DNA from: RGIG1995 sp045645205
GTDB taxonomy: Bacteria > Bacillota > Clostridia > Oscillospirales > CAG-272
Length of the DNA: 32,226 bases
NCBI GenBank assembly: GCA_045645205.1
Contig: JAZRIJ010000081.1
Coordinates: 1 to 32,226 of the forward strand
Reading direction: 5' to 3'
Shown: positions 7,585-12,207 of the stretch, in pieces
Numbering within the stretch: the first letter of the stretch is position 1
Layout of the letters: each line of letters opens with the position of its first letter
Made by a program: the position numbers and the translations under genes
The notes under the pieces: generated by a model
What the model saw: only the letters and a program-made list of their open reading frames with translations
What the model was told of the DNA's origin: nothing
The model's database searches: none

Positions 7585-8679
7585 CTACAAGATTTGTGAT
7601 AGTTTTTCAATATTATTTAATTTGTATTCAAAGGATGAATGGACATAACGGTTCAGCGTTATGTTAACCCCGGTATGACCCAATATCTCAGATAAAGATT
7701 TTACTTCCACACCACACTCTACGCACCGTGTCGCAAAGGTATGTCTCAAAGAATGAAAGTTAGCTTTTTCGATTCCCGCAGCCAATAGATATTTTTTAAA
7801 TTTATACTGCATTACGCGCGGTTCAGTCACTTCGTCCTCTCGTGTGCTAATGACATATTTACAGTGTCCAGAAACAGACATGAAACGCTTGACTATATCC
7901 ACTAAAAACGAGGGAAGGGGAATCTCTCGTATAGAACTGGTTGTTTTGGGTGTTCCGATATATAACACGGTCCCGTTTCCGTCAGGGTTTTTGAGGCGTT
8001 GTACGGTTCGTCTGATTTTGATTCGGTTATCTTCGATATCTTCCCATTGTAAGCCGCATAATTCTCCAATCCGTAAGCCGGTATAGAGCGCTAACAGGAC
8101 TCCAAACTTATATATATCCATTTCCTTGCTTAAATAGCTCGCTAATTTTTTCTGTTCAGCTAGTGATAAAACTCTCATTTCTTTTTTATTTGGAGTTAAA
8201 TAAACGATATCCGGTATCGGCAGGTTGTATTGCCGATGTCCATATCCCAGACACGCATGGAGAAAAATTAAAATGGCATTTACTGATTGTGGTTGTAGGC
8301 CTGTTTCCAATCTGTTCAGCGTAAAGTCATGTATGGTAATGGTTTTCAAAAAAATAATCGGCTGTCTCCCGATTACATTTTCTATATGATTTTCTAAAAA
8401 ACCTATATAACGTTGATAAGTAGAGGCCTTGAGCCGGTTTCTGTTTAGATAAAGCCACTCGTTGATCAGCTGAGAGACTGTCATATTTCTTGTGGCAACA
8501 GGGCGGTTATATAACCGTATATTGTCTTCTATTTCTTGTCTTTTTTCCTTGACCTCCCGACAGCTGTGAGCATAAACAGAGCCGTATTTCTTTTTTCCGT
8601 TCACGTCGATCTCTTTTACATATCGAGCTTCCCATAAACCATCCTTTCGATGGTATACACGTTCGCCTTTTTTGGGCAT
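7585..8679 (-). CDS. Tyrosine recombinase (integrase)
   Basis: The 364-residue protein is a full-length phage/ICE-type integrase that cuts and rejoins DNA at attachment sites through a covalent phosphotyrosine. It has an N-terminal arm-binding-type beta region (about residues 8-40), a core-binding helical domain (about 65-150) and a catalytic domain. Catalytic residues are in place: Arg203 in YTGLRIGELC, Lys245 in TPKTTSS, His309 and Arg312 in HSLRHTFATR, His335 in LGHTGV and Tyr345 in NRYVH. AAGGAAGGTG precedes the ATG. A terminator follows, and a perfect 16-bp inverted repeat brackets the gene. No excisionase gene is adjacent and no paired attachment repeats could be identified, so which DNA it moves is open. 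Confidence 0.92.
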   Translation of the reverse strand: MPKKGERVYHRKDGLWEARYVKEIDVNGKKKYGSVYAHSCREVKEKRQEIEDNIRLYNRPVATRNMTVSQLINEWLYLNRNRLKASTYQRYIGFLENHIENVIGRQPIIFLKTITIHDFTLNRLETGLQPQSVNAILIFLHACLGYGHRQYNLPIPDIVYLTPNKKEMRVLSLAEQKKLASYLSKEMDIYKFGVLLALYTGLRIGELCGLQWEDIEDNRIKIRRTVQRLKNPDGNGTVLYIGTPKTTSSIREIPLPSFLVDIVKRFMSVSGHCKYVISTREDEVTEPRVMQYKFKKYLLAAGIEKANFHSLRHTFATRCVECGVEVKSLSEILGHTGVNITLNRYVHSSFEYKLNNIEKLSQIL

Positions 8680-8774
8680 ATTATTTCACCTTCCTTTTTA
8701 CTACCCGCCATACAAGAAATGATTCCAATCTTTTATATTTTTTGAATAAAAATGCACTTTTTGGCTCTAAATTA

Positions 8775-8803
8775 TTGAATTTCTACCCAAAATGTTATAT
8801 ACT
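8775..8803 (+). promoter_or_regulatory. Promoter of the candidate small RNA
   Basis: TTGAAT (8775-8780) and TATACT (8798-8803) are separated by 17 bases. No plus-strand gene follows; the next signal is a terminator about 75 bases on. Confidence 0.5.
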
Positions 8804-8809
8804 GTATGC

Positions 8810-8904
8810 GGTATAATATCTATTGTAATGTATTTTTTAAGAAATAGTTTATTTTCTTCTGCGAACGTTGCACCATACCGCACCTTAAAACCGGTGCGTT
8901 TTTT
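8810..8904 (+). ncRNA. Candidate small RNA beside the integrase
   Basis: A promoter upstream and a terminator at the end (CGCACC, 8-base loop, GGTGCG, TTTTTT at 8879-8904) would make a transcript of about 95 nt with no useful ORF. TGCGGTAT near its 5' end (8807-8814) can pair with ATACCGCA (8875-8882), which overlaps the left arm of the terminator, so two exclusive folds are possible. GAAATA/TATTTTC can form a middle hairpin and contains part of the right 16-bp repeat. It lies between two leftward genes and is transcribed against them. I do not recognise the family. Confidence 0.4.
8850..8865. repeat. 16-bp inverted repeat, right copy
   Basis: Plus-strand TATTTTCTTCTGCGAA, the inverted partner of 7503-7518 across the integrase gene. 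It falls inside the candidate small RNA. Confidence 0.65.
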
Positions 8905-8934
8905 AGTTCAAGATTATTAACTTATTGTTTGTAA

Positions 8935-9447
8935 CTACAAACTAAAAAATTTAAAAACTTCACTCAACGACACCGGGAAGAAATAATTAGCATCCACACC
9001 TACATCATAGCGTAGGATATCTAGATTCCGTTGCTGAACATTGTATTCCGGCGAGTTATGCTGATGTCCGTGCAGATGGATACTGCCGTGCCGTGATTTC
9101 GGCCACTCAACCATCGGATAGTGCATCAATGAGATGGAATGTCCGGCACAGTTAATTTCCAAAAAATCATAAACAGCCTCAAACAGGCTTAAATCATAGT
9201 TCTTATCATGGTTGCCTTTGATAAGAATCTTTTTTCCTTTTATACGAGAGATCAGCCTATTCGCTTCCTCGACCGGTATACGAAAACAAATGTCTCCCAG
9301 GAGATATAAAGTATCATCCTTGTGTACACGTCCGTTAAAATTCATAATAATGGTGCGGTTCATCTCTTCTATGTTTTCAAAGGGGCGCTTATTCATTGAA
9401 ATGACCGCATTATGCCCCAAATGCAAATCACTTGAAAAATATATCAT
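8935..9447 (-). CDS. Calcineurin-like metallophosphoesterase
   Basis: A 170-residue two-metal phosphoesterase, last gene of the leftward seven-gene operon. All metal-site motifs are present: SDLHLGH near the N-terminus, LGDI, GNHDKN, MHYP and GHQHN. The family hydrolyses phosphoester bonds in substrates from nucleotides to RNA; sequences this short, beginning YFSSDLHLGH and with the HLHGHQH close, are common in phage and mobile-element gene sets. The substrate cannot be told. AAGGAG stands before the ATG, 19 bases past the HAD gene. The stop codon sits inside a small GTTTGTA/TACAAAC hairpin. Confidence 0.88.
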   Translation of the reverse strand: MIYFSSDLHLGHNAVISMNKRPFENIEEMNRTIIMNFNGRVHKDDTLYLLGDICFRIPVEEANRLISRIKGKKILIKGNHDKNYDLSLFEAVYDFLEINCAGHSISLMHYPMVEWPKSRHGSIHLHGHQHNSPEYNVQQRNLDILRYDVGVDANYFFPVSLSEVFKFFSL

Positions 9448-9466
9448 TTCTATAGCTCCTTTTTGT

Positions 9467-9958
9467 TTAATTCGTGTTTGTATTTAATAGTTTGATCGCA
9501 CGTTGGACGTGCTTTTCGGTCATTCCTCCGCCTAATGAGGTTTGAACCAAATACCGTGCATGAGGGCGTAGCTCGGTCCCCCGCATATCATCTAAAATGA
9601 CATAGGCTTCAATAGGTTCTCCCTGCCACGCCTTCAGCCACGCGTCAATCTCTTGCCCACGTGGACCAAAATCACCGGTATAATCCAATAGTTCTATATT
9701 AAATTCGTGAAGTTTTTCACATAAAGCATCAAACATGCGGATATCTTGTCTGTCGCTTTCGTTTGGTTGTTCAATGTGCTCTTTACAATACCAACCACGG
9801 CGCCAGGTAGACGAAAGAACAACCTTCGCGCCTGTTTGAACAATAATCTCTTTTAATAGCTCTATTTTATCATCGGAAACAAAGATATAACCCTCAATCG
9901 TTTCTTTTGTGTCAAGAGAGTTCAGAACGCCGTCTACATCTAAAAATATAACTTTCAT
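9467..9958 (-). CDS. HAD-superfamily phosphatase, RNA-repair-associated type
   Basis: The 163-residue protein has the HAD motifs: FLDVDGVLN at residues 4-12 with both catalytic Asp, VVLSSTWRR (motif II, followed by a long insert), and VILDDM (motif IV acidic pair). The SSTWRR...GRGxEIxxWL...ILDD...GLTxxxxxRAI arrangement resembles the HAD domain named for multi-domain RNA-repair proteins; here it reads SSTWRR, PRGQEIDAWL, YVILDDM and GMTEKHVQRAI. It would remove phosphate from a nucleotide or a polynucleotide end; the actual substrate is not visible. AAGGAG precedes the start, and it sits between a small hypothetical gene and the metallophosphoesterase. Confidence 0.82.
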   Translation of the reverse strand: MKVIFLDVDGVLNSLDTKETIEGYIFVSDDKIELLKEIIVQTGAKVVLSSTWRRGWYCKEHIEQPNESDRQDIRMFDALCEKLHEFNIELLDYTGDFGPRGQEIDAWLKAWQGEPIEAYVILDDMRGTELRPHARYLVQTSLGGGMTEKHVQRAIKLLNTNTN

Positions 9959-9967
9959 ATTAACTCC

Positions 9968-10153
9968 TTAGTGGTGTTCACTTACACCAAACGAAGGCAA
10001 CTTTTTTCCTTCCTCCTGAAGCGCCTGTAACATTTCATGAAATGCGGCACAAGATGCTTCGTATGGATTATCTGCATCAGCATAAACCAAAATCTTTTTC
10101 GGTTTGTCACCTTCATATAAATTCATTTCTATATTAATTTGTGTGGTTCTCAT
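9968..10153 (-). CDS. Small acidic hypothetical protein, 61 aa
   Basis: I recognise no family. The sequence is a single predicted beta strand (TQINIEMNLYEG), a second strand (KKILVYADADNP) and a helix (YEASCAAFHEMLQALQEEGK), a compact fold for its size. The start overlaps the previous gene by about 20 bases with GGAGAAAG in front of the ATG, which supports translation within the operon. It stops nine bases before the HAD phosphatase gene. Confidence 0.6.
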   Translation of the reverse strand: MRTTQINIEMNLYEGDKPKKILVYADADNPYEASCAAFHEMLQALQEEGKKLPSFGVSEHH

Positions 10154-10433
10154 TATCTTTCTCCTCTATTCGTTTACGGGCAGCATGAAGGCGTTGATAA
10201 AAATCAGAAGCTTCTTTTTTACGCCATTCGCCCGTGTCGCTACGGCTCCAACCGGCATCTTCTAATGCTCCCTCAGCAATGTGGTGCTCCAGCTCTTGTT
10301 TTATATCCAGTAGTTCTTCATACAAAAAAGCACCTAATAGACGATTGCTAACGTGCGCATACGTGGCAAGGTGATCGCCCTCATATTCTTTGATCAATTA
10401 ATGGGTCAATTGACGAATTTGGTTCTTGTTCAT
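10134..10433 (-). pseudogene. Small hypothetical gene with in-frame stop at codon 12
   Basis: A strong GGAGGAG followed by an ATG at 10433 begins MNKNQIRQLTH and then meets TAA at 10400-10398. The very next codon, TTG, continues the same frame as IKEYEGDHLATYAHVSNRLL to the stop at 10134, giving 99 codons in all. The uninterrupted part from the TTG is 87 codons. The ribosome binding site belongs to the ATG, not to the TTG, so the simplest reading is a nonsense mutation in a 99-residue gene. Restart at the TTG beside the stop could still give a nearly full protein. The product looks helical and charged (LLDIKQELEHHIAEGALEDAGW), with no family I recognise. Confidence 0.55.
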
Positions 10434-10438
10434 ACGCT

Positions 10439-10660
10439 TTACTCCTCCTCTGTTGAAGCCGATTCGGCTACTTCAAAGAGTTTTTCAAGGTCTTCCTCTC
10501 TTCCAAGTGCTCTCCATATAACAGGGTCAGGATCAAACCCGATTTTGCCACATGAACACACGGTCATTGGTCCTCCATGTTGATTGGGGCTCGAATATTC
10601 TTTTCCCAAAACGTCGCCACAATGCTTGCAGCGCACCTTACAAACACGTAAAAATTTCAT
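10439..10660 (-). CDS. Small zinc-ribbon hypothetical protein, 73 aa
   Basis: The protein has a two-Cys knuckle near the N-terminus (VRCKHCGD) and a second at CSCGKIGFD, a plausible four-Cys zinc ribbon of about 30 residues, followed by an acidic tail ending in ESASTEEE. AAGGAG precedes the start. Such short CxxC...CxC proteins are common in mobile-element and phage operons; the function is not known. Its stop codon abuts the strong ribosome binding site of the interrupted 99-codon gene. Confidence 0.7.
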   Translation of the reverse strand: MKFLRVCKVRCKHCGDVLGKEYSSPNQHGGPMTVCSCGKIGFDPDPVIWRALGREEDLEKLFEVAESASTEEE

Positions 10661-10663
10661 CTC

Positions 10664-11002
10664 TTACTCCTTGCCCTTCCGGAGCAAAGCTTTCTCCAAG
10701 TATTCCGCTTTTGCCTCCTTCAATGAATAATCACAATAAGCAAGCCAGGTATTGCCGTAGTCTCCCCCCCTGAAGCTTAGCGCCGTCCGTAAATTCAAAG
10801 CTGTTGATATCCATAAACGAATAAATTGAATCAAATATCTTCCATTCTCAGATAAGTTATTTTCTTTTTGGGTTAAAACATATACGCGGGCGCCTTCGAA
10901 TAGATTAGAGAAAATATCGTGCTCGGATAATAGTCCTTCTGGGATCTTTTTGGCTAAATTGAGAATGGTCTTATTACGAAGATCAGTTTTGAAAACGTTC
11001 AT
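10664..11002 (-). CDS. Helical hypothetical protein paired with MNT-like gene
   Basis: The 112-residue protein is mostly helical. It directly follows the nucleotidyltransferase-like gene: TAA of that gene is immediately followed by this ATG. MNT-type genes are often paired with a HEPN protein, so I looked for the HEPN RNase motif (Arg, four to six residues, His) and found none. It could be a degenerate HEPN partner or an unrelated protein. It has no signal peptide or membrane helix. AAAGGAAG upstream of the ATG is the likely ribosome binding site. Confidence 0.6.
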   Translation of the reverse strand: MNVFKTDLRNKTILNLAKKIPEGLLSEHDIFSNLFEGARVYVLTQKENNLSENGRYLIQFIRLWISTALNLRTALSFRGGDYGNTWLAYCDYSLKEAKAEYLEKALLRKGKE

Positions 11003-11356
11003 TTAATCTTCCTTTGAATATAGCAAAACTCCATTATTTCGCACGGTTTGGTGAATCAGTGCTGGAGAATAACGCCATTTCTCCCCAAATACTATTTTTA
11101 AATCTACATATGGTTCTCTCCAATCACTAGGCAATACCTCTGCTTTCAATAGACATACATCCATCATTAAGTTTTTCATTAAATATTCAGACGGAACTAG
11201 CTCCATAAACAAATTTATGTCACTGTTTTCAGTTTTATTTTGATTTGCAAAAGTGTCATATAGGTACACCGACGATACATACGGAAACACAAAAGAGTCT
11301 TTTATAACCCCCAGCACATATTCTAAAACTCGTTGATGTTGTTCGGATTGAATCAT
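11003..11356 (-). CDS. MNT-type nucleotidyltransferase-like protein, active site degenerate
   Basis: First gene of the leftward seven-gene operon, with AAGGAGG close upstream. The 117-residue protein has the layout of minimal nucleotidyltransferases: a strand-turn SSVYLYDTFANQNKTENSDI, then NLFMELV, a later VDLKIVF strand and a C-terminal VLLYSKED. In active family members the first segment has GS and a DxD; here GS is replaced by DT and SDID by SDIN, though the first and third Asp remain. It is therefore probably a weak or inactive enzyme, such as an antitoxin-type MNT protein. Family assignment is by pattern and moderately sure. Confidence 0.6.
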   Translation of the reverse strand: MIQSEQHQRVLEYVLGVIKDSFVFPYVSSVYLYDTFANQNKTENSDINLFMELVPSEYLMKNLMMDVCLLKAEVLPSDWREPYVDLKIVFGEKWRYSPALIHQTVRNNGVLLYSKED

Positions 11357-11376
11357 ACAAACCTCCTTTGAACCAA

Positions 11377-11424
11377 TAAAAAAAGACGCACTTTTACCCT
11401 TCTAAAAAGAAGGTAAAGTACGTC
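11377..11424 (-). terminator. Terminator closing the structured RNA
   Basis: On the minus strand a long stem runs from GACGTACTTTACCTTCT to AGAAGGGTAAAAGTGCGTC, with a TTTTTTT tail at 11384-11378. It ends about ten bases before the AAGGAGG of the MNT-like gene, the spacing of an attenuator. Confidence 0.85.
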
Positions 11425-11670
11425 TGTATTTCTTATGTACTTAACAGAAAAGCTGGATAGACTTTTCTGCATCCGCCTTTTATGATTGTTGTTATTCCTA
11501 CTTTCAATCGCCCCGTCTCGAATCGGCAGTGTTCTGATCTAAGTCAGCTTGGCTTCGGAACAACTATCCCGCACAATCAGCAGTTTCCACTTATAACCTT
11601 TATAACGCATCCCCGATTCCCGGTGCCACATTCGCACTACTTCATATCGGCGGGTAATACTTGGTTTTTA
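11377..11670 (-). ncRNA. Structured RNA or attenuator leader, about 290 nt
   Basis: A perfect promoter at 11706-11678 starts a minus-strand transcript with no ORF of useful length, and a strong terminator ends it. Local stems visible in order: GTGC/GCAC with loop GAATGTG, TTATAA/TTATAA, CTGA/TCAG, CCG/CGG, GATTG/CAATC, CAGAAAAG/CTTTTCTG with a nine-base loop, then the terminator. GC content is higher than in nearby non-coding DNA. The terminator lies against the ribosome binding site of the seven-gene operon, so it could be a cis-acting leader (riboswitch or attenuator) or a free small RNA whose readthrough feeds the operon. It does not match a T-box (no GGTGGTACCGCG), tmRNA, RNase P or 6S pattern that I can see. 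Confidence 0.65.
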
Positions 11671-11677
11671 CGCCACT

Positions 11678-11706
11678 ATTATATTATACCGCACTCGATT
11701 TGTCAA
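11678..11706 (-). promoter_or_regulatory. Consensus promoter of the structured RNA
   Basis: TTGACA at 11706-11701, a 17-base spacer, TATAAT at 11683-11678; a second TATAAT overlaps at 11688-11683. The block TGCGGTATAATAT also occurs on the plus strand at 8807-8819. Confidence 0.85.
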
Positions 11707-11709
11707 TAG

Positions 11710-12177
11710 TTATTTTATTTCTTTAGCGTTAGTTTGTATGTTTGTAGATTTACACTCTCTTGTTTTTCTTTCTGGATATGGAGCATTTTTAGGTATAAGC
11801 CATCCCGTGCTGTGCTTTATTGCACCTTCAATTCTGCCTTTTTGACAAAGGGTTTTAACCATAGGCTTACTCTTGCCGTGCATATCTGCGTATTCCTGTG
11901 CTGATATGTATTCTGTTTCTGATTTTAAACCTGCAAATAACTTGTGGTCTTTAATGGTCAACTGTTCTCTTTCAACAAAAGCGAGGGTTTCTCCGGGATA
12001 CTTTTCCATCTCTGAATACATATTGTTCCACGTTCCGTATTTTCCTTTAAATGACTTTGGGTTAACAAAGTCCGTTAGCAGCCGTGCGAGAATATTGGAA
12101 TCGACCTTTGCAATAGATCCGTTGGGGCAAAGAAGTAAAATTTCTTTTTTGGATTTAATAACTCTTAAACTAAACAT
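11710..12177 (-). CDS. HTH (excisionase/MerR-like) DNA-binding protein
   Basis: From the ATG at 12177 the protein has 155 residues; AAAGGA lies six bases before it, while the earlier in-frame ATG at 12186 overlaps that site. The C-terminal third, EYISAQEYADMHGKSKPMVK...GRIEGAIKHSTGWLIPK, is the helix-turn-helix plus wing of excisionase-like domains common in Clostridia. The N-terminal 90 residues are unrecognised. It is divergent from the nuclease-transposase gene, with starts only 30 bases apart, so it may regulate that gene or assist recombination. Its stop is four bases from the -35 of the structured-RNA promoter. Confidence 0.75.
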   Translation of the reverse strand: MFSLRVIKSKKEILLLCPNGSIAKVDSNILARLLTDFVNPKSFKGKYGTWNNMYSEMEKYPGETLAFVEREQLTIKDHKLFAGLKSETEYISAQEYADMHGKSKPMVKTLCQKGRIEGAIKHSTGWLIPKNAPYPERKTRECKSTNIQTNAKEIK

Positions 12178-12207
12178 ACAATACATCCTTTCGTGAGGTT
12201 ATTTATT

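Noticed and set aside
10664..11002. HEPN RNase toxin
   Set aside because: No Arg-x4-6-His motif is present; the partner idea rests only on the neighbouring MNT-like gene.
11377..11670. T-box, tmRNA, RNase P or 6S RNA
   Set aside because: The conserved sequence marks of these classes are not seen; the only T-box in the window is at serS.
12193..12207. GTG at 12193 as start of the nuclease-transposase fusion
   Set aside because: The GTGAGG there serves as the ribosome binding site for the ATG at 12208.
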